Origin: Arthrobacter sp. SO5
GTDB taxonomy: Bacteria > Actinomycetota > Actinomycetes > Actinomycetales > Micrococcaceae
Assembly: GCF_020532805.1 (NCBI RefSeq)
Contig: NZ_MQTQ01000101.1
Location: 92,882 to 124,901 of the forward strand
Direction of reading: 5' to 3'
DNA length: 32,020 bases
Shown one piece after another: positions 16,944 through 25,554 of this stretch (position 1 is the stretch's first letter; each line of letters opens with the position of its first letter). The notes below the pieces were generated by a model. The model was not told where the DNA came from. It saw only the letters and a program-made list of their open reading frames with translations, and did no database searches. The position numbers and the translations under genes are program-made.

Positions 16944-18404
16944 TCAGACCATCCGGTCGTCGGTGCCGAACACTGCCAGTTCATCGGTGGTGACCCGGTT
17001 GGCGACGATGAAGGAACGGTTCCCGACTTTCCAGAGCCCTACGCCCTTGGGGAGGTTCTCCACGTGCTCACATTCCGCCTCTGAAAGACCCAGCGCTTCC
17101 TTGGTCAGGCGCATTGCATCGTGCTTTTGCCGGTAGATGATCCTGGTGTCGGCTTCGGTGAGCAGGCCGAGTGCCTTTTGGCGGTGGCCGCTGGTGCTGT
17201 CTCCGATTTCGTTGAGGTCGGCCACTTTGTGCATGATGAGCAGATTCGCGATGCCGTAGGTACGGGCCAGCCGCCATTGCTCGCTCATTTTGGCGAGCAT
17301 GTAGGGGTCTGCCAGCATGCGCCAGCCCTCGTCGTAGACCACCAGCCGTTTGCCGCCGTCGGGGTTTGTCACGGCCGCTTCCAGCCAGGTGGCGCCGCAC
17401 GCCGCTGCGAGGGACAGTGCCTGCTCCGAGGCGCCGATCAGCGCGGACGTGTCCATCACCATCATGGGCGCATCAGCATCGAAGGAGACGGTGGAGGGAG
17501 CATCAAACATGCCTTCCAGGTCGCCGGATACGGTGCGCCGTAGAGAGTGGCTGACGGCCTGTCCTCCGTCCTTGCCGACCAGCCCGATGGTTTCCCTTGA
17601 CGGGTTCAGCAAGTGGTCCAGGACCATCGGCAGGGTGGGATTCGAGTTCTGGGCCACGGTTTCCATGAGCGCCATGTCCAGGGCTGTGTGCTCGACCGGA
17701 TGCAGTGGCATCCCCTGCCGCATGAGGGACACCAGCGACACCAGCAGATAGCGGCGCCGTTGACGGACCACGGCCTGCCATTGCGCCTCGCTCAGGGCGC
17801 TGGACCGCGGCCCGGCGTCGAGCGGGTTGACCCGGGCCGCGCGGCCTGGGCCCACAGAAATGACCTTCCCGCCGACGGCGTTCGCGACGGCGACCCACTC
17901 GCCCTTAGGGTCGGAGGCGACTGCGGCCTTCCGACCCAGCGTGATCGACCTGGCCACCAGGGATTTCCCGCACATGGACTTCCCTGTCCCCACGGTGCCG
18001 ATAACGACGATCGACGGGCCGCTGATGACACCTTTGTCGTAGAGAATCCATGGGTCGTAGGAGAAGGCACCGGAGCCGAAGACGTCCGTGCCGATGTACG
18101 TCCCCTCGTGGCCCAGGCCCGATTCGGTGATAAACGGGTAGGCAGCGGCGAAGGTCATGGTGGACGCCCGGTGCGGTGCCGGGCGCAGGCGGTGCGGCCC
18201 GCGCAGAGAATTCGCTTCACGGCTTCCCCAGTCGCCGCCGGGCTCTCTTCTGTCGAGCCCGGCGCCGGCCGTCTCTCCCAAGCCGCGGAGCGCGGACTCC
18301 CACGGTTGGCTGTGAGTGTCGGCGTCCTGCCGGCGTCGGTCCTTCCGCCCCCGGCGGCTCCCGCCCGCCGGCACGTAGTGAACCGAGTGAGTTGCCCTCT
18401 TCAC
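16944..18404 (-). CDS. VirB4-type conjugation ATPase (C-terminal half of a split VirB4)
   Basis: GTG 18404 overlaps the previous stop as GTGA and gives 486 residues; ATG 18452 would extend 48 nt into the upstream gene. The N-terminal 80 residues are basic and flexible, with the segment SLRGPHRLRPAPHRAST typical of the actinobacterial family. The motor follows: Walker A GTVGTGKS (about 134), Walker B RLVVYDEGW (about 354), and a conserved end (TEADTRIIYRQKHDAM, then LGLSEAECEHVENLPKGVGL). It would power pilus assembly or substrate transfer at the inner face of the membrane. It works with the SCO6880-type protein encoded just before it. Confidence 0.86.
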   Translation of the reverse strand: MKRATHSVHYVPAGGSRRGRKDRRRQDADTHSQPWESALRGLGETAGAGLDRREPGGDWGSREANSLRGPHRLRPAPHRASTMTFAAAYPFITESGLGHEGTYIGTDVFGSGAFSYDPWILYDKGVISGPSIVVIGTVGTGKSMCGKSLVARSITLGRKAAVASDPKGEWVAVANAVGGKVISVGPGRAARVNPLDAGPRSSALSEAQWQAVVRQRRRYLLVSLVSLMRQGMPLHPVEHTALDMALMETVAQNSNPTLPMVLDHLLNPSRETIGLVGKDGGQAVSHSLRRTVSGDLEGMFDAPSTVSFDADAPMMVMDTSALIGASEQALSLAAACGATWLEAAVTNPDGGKRLVVYDEGWRMLADPYMLAKMSEQWRLARTYGIANLLIMHKVADLNEIGDSTSGHRQKALGLLTEADTRIIYRQKHDAMRLTKEALGLSEAECEHVENLPKGVGLWKVGNRSFIVANRVTTDELAVFGTDDRMV

Positions 18405-19906
18405 CGCAGTCCACGCCCAAACGGGAGCGCGCCTGCGACAAAGGCAGCCCATTGCTGACCGGCCAGCAACCGCAGTTCGACGAAGGCTCCCGCCGCCGCC
18501 GACTCGAGCTCCTGCCTGTGTCGAGCTAAGTCTTGGAGGGTGCGCGCCGTGATGGTCACGTACGCGGCCGGCCGCACGTCTCCGTGACCGGCGACGATCT
18601 CTTCCTCCCGCTGGGTCACTTCTTCTTCCTCTGCCCGTTGCTCCCTGGTGAGCGGCCTGTCGAAGCGGGTGTTGATCCGCCGACGGGTTTCATGGGCTTC
18701 CTGGGCGGAGCGAATGTCCCGCAGCGCTTCTGTTGTTGGTACGGCGCGGATCACCTCGGTTATCGTATGGCGGAATTCGCCGACGTAGATCAAGGGGTGG
18801 AGGAAGCCGGGAAAGACCTTCTGCCGGGGCCATTCGGCGACCCAGAACGTTTGATGAAAACCGGAGTCCGTGTGCACATAGGTCCAGTGCTCGTCGACCG
18901 CCATCGGCCCGGCAGTGACGCCGGGCGCCTTGGATTCCGTGACGCTCTGGGGCCTCGGCGCCGTCGTGTTGACTGCGGGTTGCCGGACCGGGGCTGCCGG
19001 CGCAGCCGGATCGAAGGCGCCTCGGACGACGTCGAGGAGCCCCGCTTCCGGAAGCCATCCCTCCACCCTGACATTGTGAGTGCCCAGCGCGGCGGTCATG
19101 GCCTCAACTTCCAGCCGGAGGACCTGTTCGACGCCGATGAGTCCCCCGCCGGACTCCCTGATTCGGCGCCGCGCTTTGCCGGTGTCCACGACGAGTGCGA
19201 GCAAGAGATCGTGGCTCATCGCCGACCCGGCCGCAGCGATCAGGTCCTCGTAGGCGCGCTGACCCCAGGTGAGGTCTTTAGGGCTGCCTGCCCGATCTGG
19301 GGCAGTGCGTTCATAGAAGTCACGCAGGGCCGACGAGGGATACGGGACGGTGTAGTCCTGGACGGCGATTCTGGCGACGCTGCTGCGCTGGGCCATGCCT
19401 GCCTGCACGCGGGACCAGGCCTGAACCGCCCAGGCCTTGTCGTCAGAGTCCAGGAGCGCGAATGATCGGGTACTGCAGCGCAGCACGGCGATCGCCTCCC
19501 TGCCCCGGGCGTCCACGATGAACGACTCACCGGTCGAGGTCCGACGCAATTCCAGGTTCCCCAGACCGCCAGGCAGCGCCAGGTGCCCCGCCAAGGCCGG
19601 GCGCTCCGGTCTGACGAGGAAGCGGGTCTGCTTGGCGGCCAACCGGTACAAGAACAGGGCAGCATGCCCGGCCCAGACCGGGTAGGGAATCCTCGAATAC
19701 TGGAGCAACCCGAGCAGGATGAGTGACAGCCACATTGGTCCCGATGCGAAGAGGCCAACTGGTCCGCGAAGTGCCGATGCCGTGCTGGCTACAAGGACCC
19801 CGGCCGCCAGCAGCAGCAACTGGTACCACGTCAGACCCATAAATACGCCGCGACGCTCGTACCGGGGGAATTTGACGGCCTCGAGGGCTCGCGAACTTTC
19901 AGACAT
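18401..19906 (-). CDS. SCO6880 family T4SS protein (VirB3/VirB4 N-terminal equivalent)
   Basis: ATG 19906, with GGTGAT six bases upstream, gives 501 residues; ATG 19921 adds five residues without a ribosome site. Two membrane segments near the N-terminus (about residues 28-45 and 52-68, preceded by FPRYERRGVFMGLTWYQLLL) resemble VirB3/PrgI-type proteins. A long cytoplasmic region follows, resembling the N-terminal, non-ATPase part of VirB4 (SFALLDSDDKAWAVQAWSRV, and YVHTDSGFHQTFWVAEWPRQ). It has no Walker motifs. Its GTGA overlap with the ATPase gene suggests equal production of both halves. I name the family from memory of the Streptomyces SCO6880 pattern. Confidence 0.8.
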   Translation of the reverse strand: MSESSRALEAVKFPRYERRGVFMGLTWYQLLLLAAGVLVASTASALRGPVGLFASGPMWLSLILLGLLQYSRIPYPVWAGHAALFLYRLAAKQTRFLVRPERPALAGHLALPGGLGNLELRRTSTGESFIVDARGREAIAVLRCSTRSFALLDSDDKAWAVQAWSRVQAGMAQRSSVARIAVQDYTVPYPSSALRDFYERTAPDRAGSPKDLTWGQRAYEDLIAAAGSAMSHDLLLALVVDTGKARRRIRESGGGLIGVEQVLRLEVEAMTAALGTHNVRVEGWLPEAGLLDVVRGAFDPAAPAAPVRQPAVNTTAPRPQSVTESKAPGVTAGPMAVDEHWTYVHTDSGFHQTFWVAEWPRQKVFPGFLHPLIYVGEFRHTITEVIRAVPTTEALRDIRSAQEAHETRRRINTRFDRPLTREQRAEEEEVTQREEEIVAGHGDVRPAAYVTITARTLQDLARHRQELESAAAGAFVELRLLAGQQWAAFVAGALPFGRGLR

Positions 19907-21338
19907 GGGAATCACCGTCATTCATGTGCTGGACGACTGCTTGCTGTCGGATGGGCCGGCGGCCTGGTGTTGCCATGGGAGGCCCCGGCGGGGACGCCGG
20001 TGGGGAGGCCTGGGGCGGTGCCGTACGAGACGCCGCCTGATCAGCCGGATGCCTCGGCGCCGGGGGCCGCTCGCCGATTTCGCGCGTACCCGGGCCCTCG
20101 AGCGGTGCGCCCGGAGTCGCATTCGGCCCGCGACGGCCTCCATGTGCCCGGGGTGATGGTCGCACGGAAGCCTGGCTGCCGGCGTCGAGCATCAATGCGG
20201 TGCCACTGCCCCCGGGGGTCCGGGGCGACATCGTGCCGGTCCGCGATGGCGGCAGTGGTGCCCGGGGTGGAAGCACTCGAGTGGGAAACTGCGGCCGGCT
20301 CGACTGGATGGGACGGGTCGCAGCTGAGTGCGATGCCAGACCCGCGAGCGTAAAACGGCCGCCGGTCTGTCGGCTGATCTGCCGGGCGGCAAAGCCAGAG
20401 CTTCGAGAAAGTACGTGACCGCCTCCCGCAGTTTGCGCGGCTGCTGCAAGCTCACCACCGGCGAAACTCACCAGACGTAACGCCATCAGCGGAGCACCAC
20501 AAGCCAAGGCCATGCCGACTACGCCGGCTGCCAGTCCGGCGAACGACTTGGACTCGGCAAAGAGCTTGATGGCCACGGCCAGCACGGTCGCGGCCAACGG
20601 CTTGGCGAGAAGCAACGCGATGACGATCTCGCACCACCGCCGAGCCCACGTTTGCGTCTTCTCCCACGGCATGAGCATGAGAGCGACCGGGGCGACGGCG
20701 GCGAGCACGATGAGCGCAAAGGATCGAAAGATCATCGAACACATCAGGATGAACGCCAGAACCCAGACCACGATGACTGCCATGGCCGTGACGACAACCG
20801 CCCCGGCCGCGCCGCCACTGGACCCGGGAGCCAAAGAGATGACGTTCCAGTCTCTGCCGGCTCCGGCCGGAGCCTTCTCGAAGCCGAAGAGCCTCATGAA
20901 CAGCACGTAGGGATCTGTTCCCAAGGAGCCAAGAAGCGCCGCGGACGCCGAATCACTGACTTTGGTGAGCTGGCGTACCAAGTACACCGCACCCGCCACC
21001 AGGGGGACAGCGGCAGCCCCGCCTACCAGGGCCCGCACAAGACGGCGGGGTTGTTGGCTGATCAAACCGGACAGCAACTGGAGAGTCATGGCAACAACAA
21101 GGGGCGTCATCATGACGACAACCCACCAACTCGTGAGCCCTTCGACGGCGGTCCACTGCGAATCATCCACGTCGGAGAAGCTGAACGCGCCAGTGATGAA
21201 GGACCAGATCCAGGAAGCGATATTTTGGAGAATATTCGCGAAAAGCGACGTGATTGAACCCTGGATGCCGTCGTTCGCTTGGGAGACAAGACCGCACCCG
21301 GGCGGCCACCATCCGTTAAGATCACAATCAACCGGCAT
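19899..21338 (-). CDS. VirB6/TrbL-like polytopic T4SS channel protein
   Basis: The 479-residue protein has about six membrane segments between residues 30 and 300 (for example WWVVVMMTPLVVAMTLQLLS, VVVTAMAVIVVWVLAFILM, SFALIVLAAVAPVALMLMPW). The last 150 residues are a Pro/Arg-rich flexible tail. The layout, and the PWEKTQTWARRWCEIVIALL loop before the last helices, fit actinobacterial VirB6/TrbL-type inner-membrane channel components. It lies between the VirB2-like gene and the SCO6880 gene, overlapping the latter's start by 8 nt. A signal-like start is not present; ATG 21338 follows the previous stop by 12 nt. Confidence 0.8.
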   Translation of the reverse strand: MPVDCDLNGWWPPGCGLVSQANDGIQGSITSLFANILQNIASWIWSFITGAFSFSDVDDSQWTAVEGLTSWWVVVMMTPLVVAMTLQLLSGLISQQPRRLVRALVGGAAAVPLVAGAVYLVRQLTKVSDSASAALLGSLGTDPYVLFMRLFGFEKAPAGAGRDWNVISLAPGSSGGAAGAVVVTAMAVIVVWVLAFILMCSMIFRSFALIVLAAVAPVALMLMPWEKTQTWARRWCEIVIALLLAKPLAATVLAVAIKLFAESKSFAGLAAGVVGMALACGAPLMALRLVSFAGGELAAAAQTAGGGHVLSRSSGFAARQISRQTGGRFTLAGLASHSAATRPIQSSRPQFPTRVLPPRAPLPPSRTGTMSPRTPGGSGTALMLDAGSQASVRPSPRAHGGRRGPNATPGAPLEGPGTREIGERPPAPRHPADQAASRTAPPQASPPASPPGPPMATPGRRPIRQQAVVQHMNDGDSHV

Positions 21339-21350
21339 GATGACCCGGAC

Positions 21351-21650
21351 CTAGAATCCGAGATTGAACGCCGACTGCGACCAAAGAATGTAGCCGTTGA
21401 TGCCACCCAGGATTGCTGCCACGGGTCCAGTCCAGAGCAGGATCATGCCCCCACCGGAGGCGAGGCGCGAGGATTGGCTCAACTTGCCTGCCAACAGCAT
21501 CGCGGCGCCCATGATCGCGACAATGGCGATCACGATGAAGGCACCGACGAGGATGCCGCCGCCGATCTGTTTCAGCGATTCGAGAAAGGGAAAGTTGGCG
21601 TTCGGGGTGATTCCGGGGTCTACAGCTGCCAGCAACATCGAGCGCTCCAT
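21351..21650 (-). CDS. Small two-helix membrane protein, VirB2-like pilin candidate
   Basis: The ORF codes 99 residues with two hydrophobic helices (about 30-55, GGGILVGAFIVIAIVAIMGA, and about 68-90, GGMILLWTGPVAAILGGING) joined by a short basic loop (GKLSQSSRLASGG). That is the usual shape of VirB2/TrbC-type subunits. A typical cleaved signal peptide is not obvious. It is the first gene of the - strand transfer operon, directly before the VirB6-like gene. The promoter should lie in 21651-21826. Identity as pilin is inferred from size, topology and position. Confidence 0.65.
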   Translation of the reverse strand: MERSMLLAAVDPGITPNANFPFLESLKQIGGGILVGAFIVIAIVAIMGAAMLLAGKLSQSSRLASGGGMILLWTGPVAAILGGINGYILWSQSAFNLGF

Positions 21651-21856
21651 CTGTCGTCTTCGAATGGGATGAGGGTTTTGGGCTCACGACTTCATAGAGG
21701 GTGCGGGGCGGGGCGACATGACTGCTGTTGATCCCGGCACGGATTCACTGCTCCTTGGGCATCCTGCATCGGATGCAACGTGGTGGAGAGTGCTCAATGT
21801 CAGCACCCCGGGCTACACTGAATGAATCGAACATATATTCGAATAAAGGGTGTGTT
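21651..21856. promoter_or_regulatory. Divergent promoter region of the transfer operon and umuDC
   Basis: This 206-bp region lies between the first gene of the transfer operon (-) and umuD (+). TACACT at 21814-21819 could be the -10 element for umuD, which would place the LexA site over the transcription start. The transfer-operon promoter was not located. Confidence 0.45.
21827..21842. promoter_or_regulatory. LexA-binding SOS box
   Basis: TCGAACATATATTCGA is a near-perfect dyad that matches the actinobacterial LexA consensus CGAAC-N4-GTTCG except for A in place of the first G of the right half. It sits 15 bp before the umuD GTG start, at the right place for repression of umuDC until DNA damage. 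Confidence 0.85.
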
Positions 21857-22288
21857 GTGGGCGTTGTAGTTGGTCCCCGTGTGATAGATGCGGGTATGTC
21901 GTTGTTGTCGGTGCTGATCTCTCCGGTCCCCGTCGCGGCCGGGTATCCCTCGCCCGCGCAGGACTACTTTGATGGCCGGATCGATCTGAACGAGCACCTG
22001 ATCAAGGACATCACCAGCACTTACGTCGTGCGGGTGTCCGGGGAATCGATGGAGGGCGCCGGGATCAGTGACGGCGATGAACTGATCGTGAACCGGGCGC
22101 TGGAGCCGGTGGACGGGTCCGTCGTCGTCGCGGTCCTGGACGGGGAACTGACCATCAAACGGCTGCGGATCACCGGAGCCGGGGTGGTGCTGCAGGCGGA
22201 GAACCCGGCCTACCCGGATATCCGGGTGCCCTCGTTGTCGGACCTGGTCATCTGGGGCGTCGCCACCCGGTGCCTGCACCATGTGTAA
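21857..22288 (+). CDS. umuD: UmuD-like SOS mutagenesis protein (S24 self-cleaving)
   Basis: GTG 21857 has AAAGGG six bases upstream and lies just after the SOS box; the frame is open to 21728, but a start there would put the box inside the gene. The 143-residue product has the cleavage site Ala28-Gly29 (PVAAGYPSP). It has the Ser64-Lys101 dyad (GESMEGAG and GELTIKRL), with the same 37-residue spacing as E. coli UmuD Ser60-Lys97. After RecA-stimulated self-cleavage it should form the accessory subunit of the error-prone polymerase. umuC starts 47 nt downstream. Confidence 0.92.
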   Translation: MGVVVGPRVIDAGMSLLSVLISPVPVAAGYPSPAQDYFDGRIDLNEHLIKDITSTYVVRVSGESMEGAGISDGDELIVNRALEPVDGSVVVAVLDGELTIKRLRITGAGVVLQAENPAYPDIRVPSLSDLVIWGVATRCLHHV

Positions 22289-22335
22289 CGTGCGGAGTTG
22301 TATCAAACGGGAACTCCGCCGGCACGGGGCAAGCA

Positions 22336-23634
22336 ATGTCTAAGCCTGCTGTCATGCGGCATATGCCGCAGATCGCGCACGTGGATGTGAACTGCTTTTA
22401 CGCCTCGGCCGAGCGGGCCTTCGACCCGTCCCTGGAGGGTCGGCCCGTGATCGTGCTCTCCAATAACGATGGCTGCGCCGTCACCCGGTCCCCCGAAGCG
22501 AAAGCCCTCGGCATCCCGATGGGTGAGCCGTGGTTCAAATTGGCCCCGCGGGCCAAGGAGTGGGGACTCGTTGCCCTCTCGAGTAACTACGAGCTCTATG
22601 GCGACATCAGCGCCCGCGTCATGGAACTCCTCGGCCGGTACTCAGCCTGGCTGGAGGTCTACAGCATCGACGAGGCGTTCCTCGGCGTCAAAGGAACCCC
22701 GGACGAACTCCTGGCCCTGGGCCGGGACATGAAGGCCACCGTGCGGCGCAACGTCGGGGTTCCGGTCTGCGTGGGCATCGCGCCCACGAAGACCCTTGCG
22801 AAACTGGCGAACAAATGGGCCAAGAACAACCCCGCCTTCGACGGGGTCTGCCACTGGGACTCCGTACCCGCCGCGGACAGGGAATCTCTGATGCGCCGCC
22901 TGTCCGTCATCGAAATCTGGGGTGTCGCCACCCGGCTGACCAAACGCCTCAACGCCCTGGGCATCCATTCCATCTTTGACCTGTCCCGGGCGGATCCGGT
23001 GATGATCCGGGACCGGTTCTCCGTGGTCATGATGCGCACCGTCCTGGAACTGCAGGGAACCCCCTGCATCCCGATGGAGGAAGAACGGATCGGCCGGGAC
23101 CAGCTCATCTTCTCCCGCTCCTTCGCCACCCCCATCACCACCGCCGCAGGGATCCGGCAGGTCATGAGCGTCTACGGCCAGCAGGCCTCGGCGCGGCTGG
23201 CCAAACACGGACTCCAGGCCAAAGTCCTCACCGCGTTCGCCGGCACCTCCCACTTCAACCCCAAAGACACCTCCTACCCCTCCGTGTGCGTGCCGCTGCC
23301 GATGCCGACCGCGGACCCGGTGATCCTGACCAAGGCCGCCCACGCACTCCTGCCCCGCATCTGCGAGGGCATCCGGTACGCCAGGGCAGGCATCATGGTC
23401 ACCGACCTCCGCCCCACCGGAAACCAGGCACCCCTGTCCCTGTTCGAAAACCCGCACGAGGAACGCCACATCGGAACCCTCCTCGAAGACGTCACCCGCC
23501 GGTACGGGCGCGGCTCCATCGGCCTCGGCCACGGCGGCATCCGCGGCGGACCGGACTGGACCATGAAACGGGACATGCTCTCCCCCCGCTACACCACCGA
23601 CTGGGACGAACTCCCCCTCGTCAAAGCCGCCTAA
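22336..23634 (+). CDS. umuC: UmuC-like Y-family DNA polymerase V catalytic subunit
   Basis: ATG 22336 gives 432 residues; the frame is open to 22270, inside umuD, and ATG 22354 is another option because no strong ribosome site is seen. The Y-family palm motifs are present: AHVDVNCFYASAERAFDPSL with the metal-binding Asp near residue 13, and YSIDEAF near 108 with the catalytic Asp-Glu. The thumb/helix-hairpin region (EIWGVATRLTKRLNALGI) and the little finger follow. It performs translesion synthesis and is induced together with umuD. Length and C-terminus fit intact family members. Confidence 0.94.
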   Translation: MSKPAVMRHMPQIAHVDVNCFYASAERAFDPSLEGRPVIVLSNNDGCAVTRSPEAKALGIPMGEPWFKLAPRAKEWGLVALSSNYELYGDISARVMELLGRYSAWLEVYSIDEAFLGVKGTPDELLALGRDMKATVRRNVGVPVCVGIAPTKTLAKLANKWAKNNPAFDGVCHWDSVPAADRESLMRRLSVIEIWGVATRLTKRLNALGIHSIFDLSRADPVMIRDRFSVVMMRTVLELQGTPCIPMEEERIGRDQLIFSRSFATPITTAAGIRQVMSVYGQQASARLAKHGLQAKVLTAFAGTSHFNPKDTSYPSVCVPLPMPTADPVILTKAAHALLPRICEGIRYARAGIMVTDLRPTGNQAPLSLFENPHEERHIGTLLEDVTRRYGRGSIGLGHGGIRGGPDWTMKRDMLSPRYTTDWDELPLVKAA

Positions 23635-23676
23635 GCCAAGCTCACGCGCACGACCGCACCACGAAAGAACACCCCC

Positions 23677-24012
23677 ATGAGCAGCACCATCGAAGCCCCC
23701 ACACTCAACAACGACGTTCAGGTCCGGACCGACCCGGCAGGCAAACCCCTCGCCATCCGCCACGACGGACAGATCTGGCTCGTCGACCCCGCCACGGACT
23801 CACAGCACTGGTTCGGACGCGACGCCTGGTGGGACAGCCGACGCACCGCCGCCGTCGGCAGCGGCGACCTGGTCAGCATCGAATACTGGCGCGTCCAGGT
23901 CCGTCCCGACTCCAGCTCCGCTCTTCGGACCGCTACTCTCCGTCGGGAACCGTTCTCCGCGCGGTGGCTCCTGGAGAACATCAGCGATGCCGAAGAGACA
24001 ACCGACAATTGA
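23677..24012 (+). CDS. DUF6504-type small protein linked to umuC
   Basis: This 111-residue protein starts 42 nt after umuC. A weak GAAAG precedes the ATG at usual distance. The core QVRTDPAGKPLAIRHDGQIW, DAWWDSRRT and EYWRVQV pattern resembles the small DUF6504 proteins that accompany Y-family polymerase genes in Actinobacteria. Their role is not known; a partner of the mutasome is an inference from linkage. Its stop overlaps the next gene's TTG start by 4 nt (TTGA at 24009-24012), so it is coupled to that gene. Confidence 0.7.
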   Translation: MSSTIEAPTLNNDVQVRTDPAGKPLAIRHDGQIWLVDPATDSQHWFGRDAWWDSRRTAAVGSGDLVSIEYWRVQVRPDSSSALRTATLRREPFSARWLLENISDAEETTDN

Positions 24013-24288
24013 ACCGCCAACCCATCAGCGATCAGACGTGGGAAGGAATCAGCAGAGAATTCACGCTGCCCTCCCTGGAGCTGGTCCGCCGACGGCTCTC
24101 CGAACTGATGGAAGACCCCGAACCGGTGATGCGACAGCTCGTCCGCGTCAACGACGGAACCTTCTGCCCGGGATTCCAATTTCTCCCCGGCGGACAACTC
24201 CACCCGACGGTGACGGAACTTCTTCGGAGAGCCATGGGACTGAACATCCCGCACAACTTCACCCTCTGGATAATCTCCCCCTCCAGAG

Positions 24289-24292
24289 ACCT
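24289..24292. repeat. Left copy of the 4-bp target duplication (ACCT)
   Basis: ACCT directly precedes the left inverted repeat and is repeated at 25551-25554 after the right one. Four bases is a usual duplication length for some IS3-family groups. Confidence 0.75.
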
Positions 24293-24321
24293 TGGTTGGG
24301 CCCCCGTTAGCATTCCAGCGT

Positions 24322-25197
24322 CTATGCGATAGCTAGTTGGTTTTCTTGCGTCCAGGTTTCCCAGTAGCGTTTCGGCGTCATGCCGTCCAGGGATCCGTGG
24401 GGCCGTTCGTGGTTGTAGATAGCTTTCCATTCCTCGGCCAAATACTTCGCTTCGGCCATGGTGTCCATGATTTCTCCGGAGAGTTGTTCCCTTCTGAACT
24501 GGGCATTGAACGATTCGATAAAGCCGTTCTGCCACGGTGATCCCGGGCCGATGAACGCGGTATCCACGCCGGCGGTGTTGCACCACTCGACCAGCGCGGC
24601 GGCGGTAAATTCCGGCCCGTTATCGCACCGGACGTAGGCCGGGGCGGTGCCGGTTTCGGCAATGATATTCTCCAGCACCGCGACCACGTCCGAGGCCTTG
24701 AACGACCGGCGCGGGATGATGGCCAGCGCGGTGCGGGTGTATTCGTCGATGACGTTGAAGAACCTGATGTGCCGGCCGCAGGAGGTCACATCGGACTGGA
24801 AGTCGAAGCTGACCACATGCATCGGATACTCGGCGGTGAGCCGCTTCTGTTCCCCCGGCGCCGGGCCCAGTGCGGCGCTTCTTCCGCGCCTTGGGTTTGC
24901 AGGTGAGCCCTTCGTCGCGCCAGAGCCGGCGGACCCGCTTCCTGTTCAGCGCCACGCCTTCCCAGGCCGGCTGGGCCAGCATATGCCAGCGGGCCTTCCG
25001 CCAGCCCCACGCCGGATGCCTAGTGGCCAGCGCGCGCAGGTCCATCCGCAGCAGCGCTTCCTCGAAGCCCATGTCGGGTTTCTTTTTGCGGAAAGCGGAC
25101 CGGTTCTGGCCCAGAAGCGCGCAGGCGAAGCGTTCGGAAGCCCCGAACTTCTCCATCGCCATGCGCACGGCACGGCGGCGGGGTTCGGGGCTTAGAA
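24322..25197 (-). pseudogene. IS3-family transposase OrfB, frameshifted
   Basis: OrfB is the catalytic part, normally made as an OrfAB fusion by -1 frameshifting. The first part (about 25197-24860) reads through helical segments such as RMDLRALATRHPAWGWRKAR and KPKARKKRRTGPGAG. The rest, with the rve integrase core (SFDFQSDVTSCGRHIRFFNV, RCDNGPEFTAAALVEW, WQNGFIESFNAQFRREQL and the final YNHERPHGSLDGMTP), lies in another frame. The break is at a run of five C (24852-24856 on the + strand); four would restore the frame. Catalytic Asp, Asp and Glu are all present in the second part. Either a real inactivating indel or a homopolymer sequencing error. Confidence 0.85.
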
Positions 25198-25470
25198 TTT
25201 TCCCCGCGCGACCTCGTTAAGGATGTCGATGGCCAGTTCCTTCTCCGCCAGCAGCCGCTTGAGCCGGGCGTTCTCCTTCTCCAGCTCCTTGGTCCGTTTG
25301 GACGCCTCGGCGTTCTTCTCGGACCCGTACTGGTTCAGCCAGCGGTACCAAGTCGCCTCGGTGACTTGAAGCTCCTTGATGACCTCGACCATCTGGTGTC
25401 CGTCGTTGAGCATCTTCTGGCCCTGCCGGACCTTAGCGATGACCTGCTCGGGGGTGTGTCTGCGTGCCAT
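25192..25470 (-). CDS. IS3-family transposase OrfA
   Basis: The 92-residue OrfA starts at ATG 25470 (ATG 25497 adds nine residues). It has an N-terminal helix-turn-helix (ARRHTPEQVIAKVRQGQKML, TEATWYRWLNQYG) for end binding and a C-terminal leucine-zipper-like coiled coil (ELEKENARLKRLLAEKELAI) for dimerisation, the family's usual layout. It ends just after the slippery site that leads into OrfB. Confidence 0.9.
   Translation of the reverse strand: MARRHTPEQVIAKVRQGQKMLNDGHQMVEVIKELQVTEATWYRWLNQYGSEKNAEASKRTKELEKENARLKRLLAEKELAIDILNEVARGKF
25198..25204 (-). promoter_or_regulatory. Slippery heptamer for -1 frameshifting (GGGAAAA)
   Basis: On the - strand the end of orfA reads CGG GGA AAA TTC TAA, so G GGA AAA fits the X XXY YYZ pattern in the orfA frame. 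A -1 slip leads directly into the open orfB frame (AAA ATT CTA AGC), as expected for OrfAB production. Confidence 0.7.
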
Positions 25471-25550
25471 GATTCGTGAATTTCCTCCTGTGTCCATTCT
25501 CGGACACGAAACTCACACAAACACTGGACTCCTATCCGGGGACCCAACCA

Positions 25551-25554
25551 ACCT
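25551..25554. repeat. Right copy of the 4-bp target duplication (ACCT)
   Basis: Matches the copy at 24289-24292; the interrupted gene resumes immediately after it. Confidence 0.75.

Larger units (their letters stand above)
24293..25550 (-). mobile_element. IS3-family insertion sequence, 1258 bp
   Basis: The ends are TGGTTGGGCCCCCG (24293-24306) and, read from the other strand, TGGTTGGGTCCCCG (25537-25550), identical but for one base, with further partial similarity inside. A 4-bp ACCT duplication flanks the element. It contains orfA and orfB in overlapping frames on the - strand. The precise ends, the duplication and the restored host frame together indicate a fairly recent insertion. Confidence 0.9.

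Noticed and set aside
22642..23763. A 373-codon ORF on the - strand opposite umuC
   Set aside because: It is a GC-rich antisense shadow; umuC on the + strand has all family motifs.
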